From positions 1 through 49,318 of the forward strand of contig JAEZXX010000031.1 in NCBI GenBank assembly GCA_023419535.1: a stretch of DNA of 49,318 bases, read 5' to 3'. Position 1 is the stretch's first letter; each line of letters starts with the position of its first letter. A program made the translations under genes and the position numbers. The notes under the pieces were generated by a model. It saw only the letters and a list, made by a program, of their open reading frames with translations, did not search any database and was not told the DNA's origin. This document shows positions 32,037 through 40,525 of this stretch, piece by piece. Source of the stretch: Pseudomonadota bacterium (lineage in GTDB: Bacteria > Pseudomonadota > Alphaproteobacteria > Rhizobiales > Rhizobiaceae).

Positions 32037-35000
32037 ATGCTAAGATGCGAGTGGGTTGACGGCGTAAGGCATCCGCGGATGATCGAGGCTGAACTACACG
32101 ACGGGACGATCCTCGCATTTCCCGACGGCACTCCGCCCGACGTCGTGCAGCGCGTGGCGAGGGAGCAGACGGCCGCCCGTCGTGCGGCATCTCCATCCAG
32201 ACAGACCGCGTCCGACGCGGGCCCGCCGATAGAGGTTGAAGGCCCTGGCGGAGTGATCGTCGAGTTCCCAGCGGGCACGCCCATGGAGACGATGCAGCGC
32301 GCGATGCGCGAGCATTTCGGCGGACCGTCTGAGCCTGCGACCGAACCGCAGGCAACGCCAAACGCTCCGACCCAACGATGGGAAGGGGGCGTTCCGGTCG
32401 GCGGCTCGCCGCCCGCGCCGGCCGAGGATGACGTCGTTTCAGCGGTGATGGGCAACAACGCGCCTCCCTCCGCGCCTCGGTCCTTCGGCGATCGGGCGAA
32501 AGGTCTGGCGCTGTCCGCTGCGCAGGGCGCGAACCGCGGGCTGGCCGCCATTGCCGGCCTGCCGGTCGATATCGTCAACGCCGCGCCGATGGCGTTGAAC
32601 CTGCTTCCGGGCGTCGACGGCATCGGGCCGATCAGCGAACGCCCCTTCGGAGGCTCACAGGCGATCCAGGCGGGCGGCGCACGGCTGGGCTACATGCTGG
32701 GCGCCGAGGTCTACGAGCCGCAGGGAATGGCCGAGCGGATCGCTGGCCGGGTCGGCCAGGAGATCGGCGCGAGCGCCATTCCGGTCGCGGGTGCCGTCGG
32801 CGCGGGCGCGCGGATGGGCGTTCAGGGTGCACGGCAGCTCGCGCGCGAAGGCGGTAACGTCGCAACGAGGCTCGCCGGCAGCGCGGCCGAGGCCGGCGCG
32901 GTCAACCCGCTCGGTCTGGCGCGGCGAGAGGCGGGCTTTGCGACGGCGGCCGGCACGGGCGCGGGTGTAGCGAACGAGGTTGCGGGCAACCCGCAGTCCG
33001 GCGACAACTTCGGTTCCGACCTCATCGGCGCCATCATGGGAGCATCGGCCGCCGCGCTCGCGTCGCCCGCCGTCGGGGTTGCGAGAAACGTGGCGTCGAC
33101 CGCTCTCGGGCGTCCCGGCTACGCGAACGACATCGCGCGGCAGGAGGTCGCCGACGCTCTCATCGATAACTCGACCGACGCGGCGCGCCAGTTCGCGCGG
33201 ACCGGATCTGTCGACACGACGCGCCTCGTCGAGACGATCATGCGGGATGCGCCGATCGAGCGCGCGATCCCCGGCTATCAAGCGGACCTCGCCGAGCGTA
33301 GCGGAGACGCGGGCCTGGCTTCATTCTCCTACAACCAGACGCGCCAGCGTCCCGGCGCCGCGATGAACCGGCGGGCGGCGAACCAGGCGGCCGTGAACGA
33401 TCGCATGACTGAGCTGGAGCCGCAGGGCTCGCCCGGCCAGTTCCGTGCTGATCTCGATGCCGGGCGCACCGAACGCCTAGACACGGCGAACCGCGCGACG
33501 CGGACGGCGCAAGCCGAGTTCGAGGACGCCATGGGGCGCCTGGACGTCACGACGACGCCGCAGGAACGCGGGCAGATCGTGCGCGGCGCCCTTCAAGACG
33601 CCCTCGGCGCGGCGCGCACGATGGAGCGCGACCAATTCTGGAGCCGTGTCGACCGGTTCGGGTCCGTCGACCCGTCCGCGCTCGCCGACCAGTTCGCGAA
33701 GCGCCTGGAGGCGATCCCGGCGCCGTCCCTGCGCAATCTCCCGCGCGACCTCCTCGCCTATCCTCAGTCGCTCGTCCCGGCCGACGAGACGGTGCGGGCG
33801 ACCGTGGACCTCGATACGCCTCTCGACCGTGTCACCGCGCTGCGCTCCGAACTTCAGGACGAAGCCCGGAAGGCGCGGACCACGGGCAACCGGAACGCCG
33901 AACGCCTCATCGGCGGCTTCGTCGATGACATTGACGGCTTCCTCGAAAGCGTGCCCGGTCTCGCGCCGATCATCCGCCAGGCGCGCGACTTCTCCCGGCA
34001 GCTCAACGATCGTTTCACGCGCGCCGGCCGGCCGGCGGCTGATGTCCTGGCCGAGCGGGAAGTCGCAGGGAACTTCCGCACGACCGACAGCGAGGTCCTG
34101 CCGCGGTTCGTCCAGAACGACCGAGGTGCGCCGGACAGCGTCGACGCGCTGCTTCGTGAAGCCGACGGCGTCGGCCAGTCGGACCGCGTGCGCGGCGCGA
34201 TCCGCGAACAGCTCGCCGACGAGGTCCGGCGCCGCGGGCTCGCCGATCGGCCGGACCAGCTCGACCGCTTTCTCGCCGATCATTCGCAGGTCTTCGACCG
34301 CTTCCCCGAGCTGCGCCAGGAGATCGCGACCGCAGGCACGGCGAGCCGCGCCGCGCAGCGCTCCGCCGCCGACGAGGCTGCGGCGCGCGTCGAGCTGACG
34401 ACGCCCGGCCGCAGCGCCGCCGCGTCCTATCTGCGCTACGACGACAACCGGACGGTGGATGCCGTGCGCACGGTCACGAATGCCCCGCAGCCGGAGCGCG
34501 CCGCGCGCGATCTCTTGGACATGGCGGGCCGGACGCCCGAGACGATGCAGAACGCCCGCGCGGCATTCTGGCGGCTCCTCAAGGAAGAGGGGCAAGCCTC
34601 ACAGCGTGACCTCAGTGGCGGCCGTCCGTGGCAGGGTCGCTATCTGTCCGACTTCCTCGCCGATCCGAAGAACGATGCCGTCGCTCGCGTCCTCTACGAG
34701 GATCGACCGCAGGAGCTTGCGGACATGCGCCAGGTCTTCGACGCTCTGGCCGGAGCCGATCCAACGACGCGCGCTAAGCTGCCGAACTCTTCCGGGACGG
34801 CCCAGGCGTTGTCCGGCAAGTTCGATCCGGCACTCTCCGCTTCCTCGATTTCGAGCCGGCTGCGCAGCGTGAACCGCGGCCAGCTCTCTCCGACGATTGC
34901 GATCATCGACGTCGCCGCAACCTTCCTTCGCCGCCGGTCGGCGCAGATGCAGGCCGGTGCGATCGGCCGGCTTCAAGACGAGGTGATCCAGAACCCGGCG

Positions 35001-35228
35001 CTCGCCGCCCAACTCTTGGAGGAATACAACCCGGCGACCTTCGCGGCGAAGCGCCGAATGATCCTCCAGCGCTATGGCGTGCGCGCCACGCAGGTCGTCA
35101 ACCTCATGGACGAGATCCACGCGGAAGAGACCGGCGAAGATGACACGATGCGGGCAATCATGGGCGATGCAAACGATGGGTTTCAGGGAACAACCGTGAA
35201 GGTGCCGTGGGGCGGACCACGCCAATAG
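32037..35228 (+). CDS. Large phage DNA-ejection/internal-virion-like protein
   Basis: This protein of about 1,063 residues resembles large internal or DNA-transfer proteins of podovirus-type prophages. The N terminus has two copies of a short motif, IEAELHDGTILAFPDGTP and IEVEGPGGVIVEFPAGTP, each followed by a helix (VVQRVAREQ, TMQRAMREH). Next come Gly/Ala-rich, membrane-active-looking segments (residues ~160-360) and a long Ala/Arg/Asp-rich helical body. No lytic transglycosylase motif was seen. ATG 32037 lacks a good ribosome binding site; 32079 is an alternative. It is the only virion-type gene in the element, with no neighbouring capsid, portal or tail genes. Confidence 0.65.
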   Translation: MLRCEWVDGVRHPRMIEAELHDGTILAFPDGTPPDVVQRVAREQTAARRAASPSRQTASDAGPPIEVEGPGGVIVEFPAGTPMETMQRAMREHFGGPSEPATEPQATPNAPTQRWEGGVPVGGSPPAPAEDDVVSAVMGNNAPPSAPRSFGDRAKGLALSAAQGANRGLAAIAGLPVDIVNAAPMALNLLPGVDGIGPISERPFGGSQAIQAGGARLGYMLGAEVYEPQGMAERIAGRVGQEIGASAIPVAGAVGAGARMGVQGARQLAREGGNVATRLAGSAAEAGAVNPLGLARREAGFATAAGTGAGVANEVAGNPQSGDNFGSDLIGAIMGASAAALASPAVGVARNVASTALGRPGYANDIARQEVADALIDNSTDAARQFARTGSVDTTRLVETIMRDAPIERAIPGYQADLAERSGDAGLASFSYNQTRQRPGAAMNRRAANQAAVNDRMTELEPQGSPGQFRADLDAGRTERLDTANRATRTAQAEFEDAMGRLDVTTTPQERGQIVRGALQDALGAARTMERDQFWSRVDRFGSVDPSALADQFAKRLEAIPAPSLRNLPRDLLAYPQSLVPADETVRATVDLDTPLDRVTALRSELQDEARKARTTGNRNAERLIGGFVDDIDGFLESVPGLAPIIRQARDFSRQLNDRFTRAGRPAADVLAEREVAGNFRTTDSEVLPRFVQNDRGAPDSVDALLREADGVGQSDRVRGAIREQLADEVRRRGLADRPDQLDRFLADHSQVFDRFPELRQEIATAGTASRAAQRSAADEAAARVELTTPGRSAAASYLRYDDNRTVDAVRTVTNAPQPERAARDLLDMAGRTPETMQNARAAFWRLLKEEGQASQRDLSGGRPWQGRYLSDFLADPKNDAVARVLYEDRPQELADMRQVFDALAGADPTTRAKLPNSSGTAQALSGKFDPALSASSISSRLRSVNRGQLSPTIAIIDVAATFLRRRSAQMQAGAIGRLQDEVIQNPALAAQLLEEYNPATFAAKRRMILQRYGVRATQVVNLMDEIHAEETGEDDTMRAIMGDANDGFQGTTVKVPWGGPRQ

Positions 35229-35323
35229 GTTTCCTGCGCTGGGGTAAGACGACGGCCTCGATCGGCCGCAAAGACTAGCGTATTATGGCTCAAATCGTTC
35301 CGAGAAATGCGAAGGAGCCAAGC

Positions 35324-35659
35324 ATGATCGAGATTGCTGGGGGCATCTTGCTCGCCGTTCTAGTCCTTCTCTTTCTTCCTTTGATCTTCCAAGCTGTCGG
35401 TCTGCTTCTCGTCGCGGCGACCGTCGTCATCCTCCCTCTCGCGCTTTGGGCTATGCTCGGCGAAGACGCAGTTGGCGTCGTCGTTCTGTTGGCGATCGGC
35501 TTCGGTCTCATTGCCTTCCTGAGACCGCGGGCCGCGGCGTGGTTGAACAGTCGTGCCGAGGCCAAGCGACACCGCCAACTGTACGGACGGCCCATCGCAT
35601 ACAGCCCGGACCATCTTGATTGGGCGAACCGGCGGGGGCGCTACGCCGATCCCGAATAG
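35324..35659 (+). CDS. Small membrane protein
   Basis: This 111-residue protein has three hydrophobic segments (GGILLAVLVLLFLPLIF; VGLLLVAATVVILPLALW; VGVVVLLAIGFGLIAFL) and a polar C terminus rich in Arg and aromatic residues. ATG 35324 has AAGGAG 7 nt upstream; an earlier in-frame ATG (35285) has none. It follows the large phage-like gene by about 95 nt, so it could be a holin-like or ejection-partner protein. This is suggested only by position. Confidence 0.6.
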   Translation: MIEIAGGILLAVLVLLFLPLIFQAVGLLLVAATVVILPLALWAMLGEDAVGVVVLLAIGFGLIAFLRPRAAAWLNSRAEAKRHRQLYGRPIAYSPDHLDWANRRGRYADPE

Positions 35660-35695
35660 GCAGGCGCCGGGCGTAGCACCGACGAGCTTGCGAGC

Positions 35696-35890
35696 GTGAA
35701 CGCGCAGGCATCCGATATCCGCGTCATGCGGGAGATCCTAGAGCGCCTGGACGAGCGGCGGGCGCAGGGGGAGGGGACGCGGTATGCGAGGGGGAGAGGC
35801 CGGGCTGAACGCCTCAAACCTCACCGGCACCCAGCCTGCCGCCTCTGCAACAAAAGGAAAGGAAACCGCGTCGCGGCTGATTTCCGGTGA
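35696..35890 (+). CDS. Possible small hypothetical protein
   Basis: This 64-codon frame has a GTG start. The first ~23 residues (ASDIRVMREILERLDERRA) look like a real amphipathic helix, but the rest is Arg/Gly/Lys-rich without clear structure. It could be a short real gene, a gene with a downstream frameshift, or chance. No family was recognised. Confidence 0.25.
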   Translation: MNAQASDIRVMREILERLDERRAQGEGTRYARGRGRAERLKPHRHPACRLCNKRKGNRVAADFR

Positions 35891-35943
35891 ACAGGCGCCG
35901 GGTAGAACCAGTTTGGAATGTCAGCTCTCTGGCCGGATTTCGC

Positions 35944-36606
35944 TCAGAGAGCTTTTAGGGCGACTAGCATTGTCCCGAATTCGTGAACGAATTCCTTGCT
36001 AATGCTCCATTCGGTATCCCAACTCTTGAGTAATCCTCGACGCTCAGGAGAAAATGCCAGCATGATGAACCAGTAACGCCTCCGTGTTATATCATTACTA
36101 ATATCCGCGGTTTGGCTCTCGTCGTGTGCTTTCTGTCTTCTCAGCTTGGCAATGTCATCGTTGAATGCTGTGATTGGCGTCGAGCCGCCAAAGTCTCTAG
36201 AGCCTTCGGTGCCAGGGCTTTCAACTTTTATTTCTATCCAGTACGACGTGCTTTTGTACAGCAGGTAGCTCTCTGACGGATCAGAGTACTGTATAAATCG
36301 GTCATTTTGAATTTTGAAGTCCGATATTTTCGTCGATCGGTCGTACCGTATTTCTCTCATTGTTGCCCATTTTTGATACGGAACAACGTTGGTTGGAATG
36401 TTCGGTACGGCGTGTTTTCCATGGGTCTGTAAAAGGCCCTGAATGCCCCCTGGGGTCGTGGACTGTACTCTATTCTTGAGGTGGGTTCGAATAATTACAT
36501 CCATTCGAACTTGAACGGTATTCTCGAACGATGCGCCGCTCACCCAGCCCTCCATTATGGACTGTTGCTGAAGAGCAAAGTAGTCGACGAAGGTCTCCGG
36601 TTTCAT
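35944..36606 (-). CDS. Hypothetical protein, candidate PD-(D/E)XK-type nuclease
   Basis: This 220-residue protein has clearly lower GC than its neighbours. In the middle it has the order expected for a PD-(D/E)XK core: Asp in YSDPSES (near residue 109), a strand YWIEIKVES with Glu125 and Lys127 (ExK), a helix DIAKLRRQKA and then a strand RYWFIMLAF. The N-terminal half (MKPETFVDYFALQQQSIMEGW) is helical. No close family was recognised, so nuclease activity is inference. It is the last gene of a three-gene minus-strand cassette. The foreign base composition suggests recent acquisition, possibly of a defence or phage-interaction gene. Confidence 0.6.
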   Translation of the reverse strand: MKPETFVDYFALQQQSIMEGWVSGASFENTVQVRMDVIIRTHLKNRVQSTTPGGIQGLLQTHGKHAVPNIPTNVVPYQKWATMREIRYDRSTKISDFKIQNDRFIQYSDPSESYLLYKSTSYWIEIKVESPGTEGSRDFGGSTPITAFNDDIAKLRRQKAHDESQTADISNDITRRRYWFIMLAFSPERRGLLKSWDTEWSISKEFVHEFGTMLVALKAL

Positions 36607-36633
36607 TCACGCCTCCATTCAAGGGTTCACTTT

Positions 36634-36810
36634 TCAGAATTGTTCGGTCATTTCGCTCATTCTCAGGATGTATCCGCCTGCCCGACGGCGCATGCTGTCG
36701 ATTGGAAGATCACAAATCTCCCGAGCGGCCCTGTCGATGTAGTCGAAGCCGTCGTCGAGCTTCACCAACAACCGGATTTGCTCGAGGGAGAGATCGGGAA
36801 GGCGGGTCAT
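36634..36810 (-). CDS. Small hypothetical protein in the AT-richer cassette
   Basis: This 58-residue protein begins MTRLPDLSLEQIRLLVKL and is mostly helical. The ATG at 36810 overlaps the TGA of the upstream Cys-rich gene (ATGA), which supports a real coupled gene; GTG 36822 would add four residues. It ends 27 nt before the candidate nuclease start. It could be a small regulator or partner of that protein. Its function is unknown. Confidence 0.5.
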   Translation of the reverse strand: MTRLPDLSLEQIRLLVKLDDGFDYIDRAAREICDLPIDSMRRRAGGYILRMSEMTEQF

Positions 36811-37064
36811 CCGCAGGCGCACCCCTGTCCCTTATGGCACTGCTTCGCCCGGCTGATGCAGCTATCTCCGCAGGGCTTCCCCTTCGAGCAGTATTTGCAG
36901 CAGGCCTGAGCCACGCGAACGGGAGCGCTGCAGGTCGATGCTGCCGCGGGCGCCTGACGCAGAGCGCTCAAAATCTCCATCGGCGATCGCTGATCCTGGG
37001 TGGAAGCGAATGCGCTGCCGACGCTCATGAGCGCGGCTACGGCCGTGATGAGTACTCTGCGCAT
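36807..37064 (-). CDS. Secreted small Cys-rich protein
   Basis: This 85-residue protein has a signal peptide (MRRVLITAVAALMSVGSAFAS, cleavage near residue 20). Its C-terminal Cys-rich module reads CCKYCSKGKPCG, DSCISRAKQC, HKGQGCACG. The pattern CKYC-kGkPCG-SCI-C-gCAC is one I recognise from many small bacterial secreted proteins without a defined role. It would be exported to the periplasm with disulfides or a bound metal. It is the first gene of the cassette, which makes a curious combination of an exported Cys-rich protein and a candidate nuclease. Confidence 0.7.
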   Translation of the reverse strand: MRRVLITAVAALMSVGSAFASTQDQRSPMEILSALRQAPAAASTCSAPVRVAQACCKYCSKGKPCGDSCISRAKQCHKGQGCACG

Positions 37065-37288
37065 ACCACCCCCTGAGCGCTACTTCTCGGAGAGTGTACG
37101 ACCTGCAGGCGACCTGCAACGATTCTTCCACGTGGTCAGCTGGCGTCAGCCTCTTCCGAGAATGCCGGCGGCACCTTGCCAAACATCGCGCATCGTGGAG
37201 CGCGTTCTTCAGCATCGACAGCCATGCAGCTACGCGACAAGTTGCTGTGATCCACAGATGGTCATGCTAAGCGCCCGTTCCCTCAACG

Positions 37289-38335
37289 ATGTTCAGGCAC
37301 ATGACCCTTTTTGAAACTGCCGAGGCTGTGAGGTCGTCTCGACGCGCTGCATGGGCCCTGTCAGTCGCGGCATTCGGCGTGGCATTGGGAACGCGGTTCG
37401 CTTTCGATCACGTCCTACCGGCGGGCTTCCCCTACCTCACGTTCTTCCCGGCAGTTATTCTCACCACCTTCTTCGCTGGCGTTCGTCCCGGTTTGGCGTG
37501 TGCGCTAGCGTGCGGCTTGGCGGCTTGGTACTGGTTCATTCCGCCATTCGGCGGCTTCGCGTTCAATTCGTCCGTGCTGATCGCTCTCGGCTTCTACGCC
37601 GGGATCATCGGCGTCGACGTCTTGCTTATCCACGTGATGCGTATGGCCGTCCACGATCTGCGCGAGGAGAAGGCGAAGACGCGCGAGCTTCTACTCCAGA
37701 AGGAAGGCCTGATCGCCGAGCAGACCGCCCGCGAGGAGCAACAGCGGGTGCTGCAGCGCGAGCTTTCCCATCGGATGAAGAACACGCTTGCCATGGTCCA
37801 GGCCGTCGTATCGCAAAGCCTTCGCAACGCTTCGGACCCAGCCGCAGCATCTGCCCTGGCCTCAGCCCGCATCCAAGCCCTCTCACGCGCTCAGGATGCG
37901 CTCACGGCCACAGACTGGTCAGCGGCGGATGTCGGGGCGATTGTCCGATCTTCGATCGCCCCTCATCAGGACACGGCAGATCGTTTCGTGCTGACCGGGC
38001 CGCCGGTGGAGCTCGAAGCGCAACGTTCGCTCGGTCTCGCCCTCGCCATCCACGAACTCGCGACCAACGCCACCAAATACGGCGCCCTCTCGAACGAGGG
38101 TGGCGTCGTCACCATCTCATGGGACGTCCAAGCAAACGGGACGTTCACCTTTTCATGGCAAGAGTCGGGAGGACCGACTGCCAGTGCGCCCTCTCGTCGC
38201 GGGTTCGGGGAACGACTTACCCAACACGTCGTTCCGGCCTACTTCCATGGATCCACCGAGGTGGAATACCGCGAGACCGGCCTACGGTACGTGCTCATCG
38301 GTACGACTGGCGAACAAAGACAGAGCCCAGACTGA
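37289..38335 (+). CDS. Membrane sensor histidine kinase, HWE/HisKA_2 family
   Basis: This 348-residue kinase has about four membrane segments in the first ~115 residues (a DUF4118-like module with FPYLTFFPAVILTTFFAG). A coiled coil (~residues 120-155) follows, then the H-box QRELSHRMKNTLAMVQ with His161 and the ATPase region with the N-box HELATNATKYGALS. The missing F-box and the HRMKN form are typical of the HWE-related kinases of alphaproteobacteria. The response regulator follows 9 nt after its stop, so they form a two-component pair. ATG 37301 is another possible start. The signal is unknown. Confidence 0.88.
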   Translation: MFRHMTLFETAEAVRSSRRAAWALSVAAFGVALGTRFAFDHVLPAGFPYLTFFPAVILTTFFAGVRPGLACALACGLAAWYWFIPPFGGFAFNSSVLIALGFYAGIIGVDVLLIHVMRMAVHDLREEKAKTRELLLQKEGLIAEQTAREEQQRVLQRELSHRMKNTLAMVQAVVSQSLRNASDPAAASALASARIQALSRAQDALTATDWSAADVGAIVRSSIAPHQDTADRFVLTGPPVELEAQRSLGLALAIHELATNATKYGALSNEGGVVTISWDVQANGTFTFSWQESGGPTASAPSRRGFGERLTQHVVPAYFHGSTEVEYRETGLRYVLIGTTGEQRQSPD

Positions 38336-38344
38336 TCTCGACTG

Positions 38345-38734
38345 ATGACCGCTACCTTCGATCGCCGCCGCATCGCCATCCTCGTCGTAGAGGATGAGCC
38401 GCTCCTCCTGATGGACGCGATGGATATGGTCGAGGACGCGGGGTTTACGGTGTACGGGGCCAGAACCGCCGACGAGGCGATCCAGCATCTCGAGAAGCAT
38501 GACGACATCCGCGTACTCTTCACCGACGTTGACATGCCTGGTTCGATGGACGGGCTTAAGCTCGCACATGCGGTTCGGAAGCGCTGGCCGCCGGTTTCCA
38601 TCATCGTGGCGTCGGGACATGTGAACGTCACGCCGGAGCAGATGCCGGAGAATGGCGTGTTCTTCGCCAAGCCGTACCCCCCTGCCAACGTCATCCGTGC
38701 GCTGAACGGTATCGCTGCGAAGTTCATGAGCTAG
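38345..38734 (+). CDS. Single-domain response regulator (CheY-like receiver)
   Basis: This 129-residue receiver domain has no output domain. It has the acidic pocket VVEDEPLL, phospho-acceptor Asp61 in LFTDVDMPG, the Thr/Ser-position segment IIVASGH and Lys109 in FFAKPY. It starts just after the HWE kinase gene and is its likely phosphorylation target. Receivers of this subgroup are frequent next to HWE kinases in Rhizobiales and signal by protein-protein contact. Confidence 0.9.
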   Translation: MTATFDRRRIAILVVEDEPLLLMDAMDMVEDAGFTVYGARTADEAIQHLEKHDDIRVLFTDVDMPGSMDGLKLAHAVRKRWPPVSIIVASGHVNVTPEQMPENGVFFAKPYPPANVIRALNGIAAKFMS

Positions 38735-38777
38735 GTAAGCGGTCCCTGCCAATACGCAGGCTTTTCGCTTTGCGCCC

Positions 38778-39026
38778 TTACTCCTGCCCGAACATGCCCG
38801 CCGGTAGCTCGCCGAACCTCGCCAGCACGACCGGTTCCTCCAGCACCTCTCCCGTCTCGGTGTCGATGGTCTGCTGGATCGCGACGACGCCCGCGCACCG
38901 GGTTGCGTCTCGCTCGGCGCGCGCGGCAGCCGCGTCGGCTGACGGCTGTTCCATCTGACGGCCAGCGACGAGCTTCTTTCCGACGCGGTCGAACTGCTGG
39001 ACGATGAAGAGGGTTTTCGCGGGCAT
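38778..39026 (-). CDS. Hypothetical protein
   Basis: This 82-residue protein begins MPAKTLFIVQQFDRVGKKL and has a middle Ala/Arg helix and a beta-type C terminus (QTIDTETGEVLEEPVVLARFGE). The layout looks like a small, real single-domain protein with an SRPBCC- or KTR-like short fold, but no family is certain. It is divergent from the exonuclease gene, with 53 nt between them. Confidence 0.5.
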   Translation of the reverse strand: MPAKTLFIVQQFDRVGKKLVAGRQMEQPSADAAAARAERDATRCAGVVAIQQTIDTETGEVLEEPVVLARFGELPAGMFGQE

Positions 39027-39079
39027 TCGTGGTCTCCAAGCTTCTCGACGCTACCATAGCGGACGAAGCGAGAGCCGCC

Positions 39080-39859
39080 GTGAAGATCGCGACGTTCAAC
39101 ATCAACAACGTGAACCGCCGGCTGCCGAACCTTCTGGCGTGGCTCGAGGCGGCCGAGCCGGACGTCGTCTGCCTCCAGGAGCTGAAGGCGGCGCAGGACG
39201 CGTTCCCACAAGAGGCGCTGTCGAGCGTCGGCTACGAGGCCGTATGGAAGGGCCAGCGGCAATGGAACGGTGTCGCGATCCTCGGTCGCGGCAAGGCGCC
39301 GATCCTGACGCGAGATGAACTTCCCGGCGATCCCGACGACACGCAGAGCCGGTACATCGAGGCCGCCTACCATGGGGTACTTGTGGCATCGATCTATCTG
39401 CCGAACGGCAATCCGCGCCCGGGCCCGAAGTTCGGCTACAAGCTCGCGTGGTTCGATCGTCTAGTCCGCCATGCTCGTGAGCTGATGGAAGCGAACGTGC
39501 CTGTCGTTCTCGCCGGCGACTACAACGTCGTCCCGACCGATCTCGACATCTACCCGACGAAGTCGTGGAGCGATAACGCTCTGACGCAGCCGGAGCCTCG
39601 GTCAGCATTCCGGAGCCTGACAGACGCGGGATGGACGGACGCGATCCGCGCGCTGCACCCGACCGAGCCGATGTTCTCGTTCTGGGACTACAAGCGTCAG
39701 CGCTGGCCGCAGGGCAAAGGGCTACGGCTGGACCATCTTCTCCTGAGCCCGCAGATCGCTCCGCGTCTCGTGGCCGGCGGAGTTGATCGCGACGTTCGCG
39801 GCGAAGAGGGCGCAAGCGACCACGCTCCGGTCTGGATCGAATTGGCGGACGGGGAGTAG
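39080..39859 (+). CDS. xth: Exodeoxyribonuclease III family AP endonuclease
   Basis: This 259-residue Mg2+-dependent enzyme cleaves DNA at abasic sites and removes 3' blocks. It has VKIATFNINNVNRR (metal-binding Asn), VVCLQELKA (Glu), ASIYLPNG, VVLAGDYNVVPTDLD (Asp/Asn pair), FWDYKRQRW and the final RLDHLLLS and GASDHAPVW (His/Asp). GTG 39080 gives the family-typical start; the frame is open further upstream without a good ribosome binding site. It is followed 9 nt later by a YedK/HMCES gene, so the two form an abasic-site repair pair carried by the element. Confidence 0.95.
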   Translation: MKIATFNINNVNRRLPNLLAWLEAAEPDVVCLQELKAAQDAFPQEALSSVGYEAVWKGQRQWNGVAILGRGKAPILTRDELPGDPDDTQSRYIEAAYHGVLVASIYLPNGNPRPGPKFGYKLAWFDRLVRHARELMEANVPVVLAGDYNVVPTDLDIYPTKSWSDNALTQPEPRSAFRSLTDAGWTDAIRALHPTEPMFSFWDYKRQRWPQGKGLRLDHLLLSPQIAPRLVAGGVDRDVRGEEGASDHAPVWIELADGE

Positions 39860-39868
39860 GCTGCGCTC

Positions 39869-40525
39869 ATGTGCAACCTGTATTCGCATACCAAGGGCCA
39901 AGCCGCGATCCTCGAGGCGACCCGCGCGATGGTCGATCGGACCGGCAACCTTCCGCCCATGCCTGGGATCTTCCCAGACATGCCAGCACCGATCGTCCGG
40001 AACGGTGCGGACGGCCGCGAGCTCGTCCTCTCGCGCTGGGGAATGCCGTCGCCGTCCTTCGTTCTGAAGGGTCGGACAACGGATCCCGGCGTCACGAACA
40101 TCCGCAACACAAGCTCGCCGCACTGGCGCCGCTGGCTCGGGCCGAGCAATCGCTGTCTCGTGCCGTTCACATCGTTCAGCGAGTACGAGACGCTGCCGGA
40201 CGGCAAGAAGGTGCCGGCCTGGTTCGCCTTCGATGAGACGCGGCCGCTCGCGTTCTTCGCTGGCATCTGGACGACTTGGACCAGCGTGCGGAAGAAGGCC
40301 GAAGGAGAGGTCACGGTTGATGCCTACGGCTTCCTAACGACCGAGCCGAACGACGTCGTCGGTCCGATCCATCCGAAGGCAATGCCGGTGATCCTGACGC
40401 AGCCGGACGAGATCGACGTCTGGCTTCGGGCGGACTGGAATGAGGCGAAGGCGCTGCAGCGTCCGCTTCCCGACGGCACCTTGACGATCGTCGCCCGCGG
40501 GGAGAAGCGGGACGGGGAAGCTTAG
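39869..40525 (+). CDS. YedK/HMCES-type abasic-site crosslinking protein (SRAP domain)
   Basis: This 218-residue SRAP protein shields abasic sites in single-stranded DNA by a covalent link through Cys2 after Met removal. It has MCNLYSHT at the N terminus, TNIRNTSS (equivalent of NARAE, Asn77), VPFTSFSEYE (Glu105) and IHPKAMPVIL (catalytic His168). It is coupled with the exonuclease III gene just upstream. As a replicating element would expose single-stranded DNA, such a pair may protect its own intermediates. The 3' end overlaps the diguanylate cyclase 3' end by 4 bp. Confidence 0.93.
   Translation: MCNLYSHTKGQAAILEATRAMVDRTGNLPPMPGIFPDMPAPIVRNGADGRELVLSRWGMPSPSFVLKGRTTDPGVTNIRNTSSPHWRRWLGPSNRCLVPFTSFSEYETLPDGKKVPAWFAFDETRPLAFFAGIWTTWTSVRKKAEGEVTVDAYGFLTTEPNDVVGPIHPKAMPVILTQPDEIDVWLRADWNEAKALQRPLPDGTLTIVARGEKRDGEA

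Noticed and set aside
36481..37076. Plus-strand open frames opposite the AT-richer cassette
   Set aside because: They contradict the signal peptide, Cys module and overlapping starts/stops seen on the minus strand.
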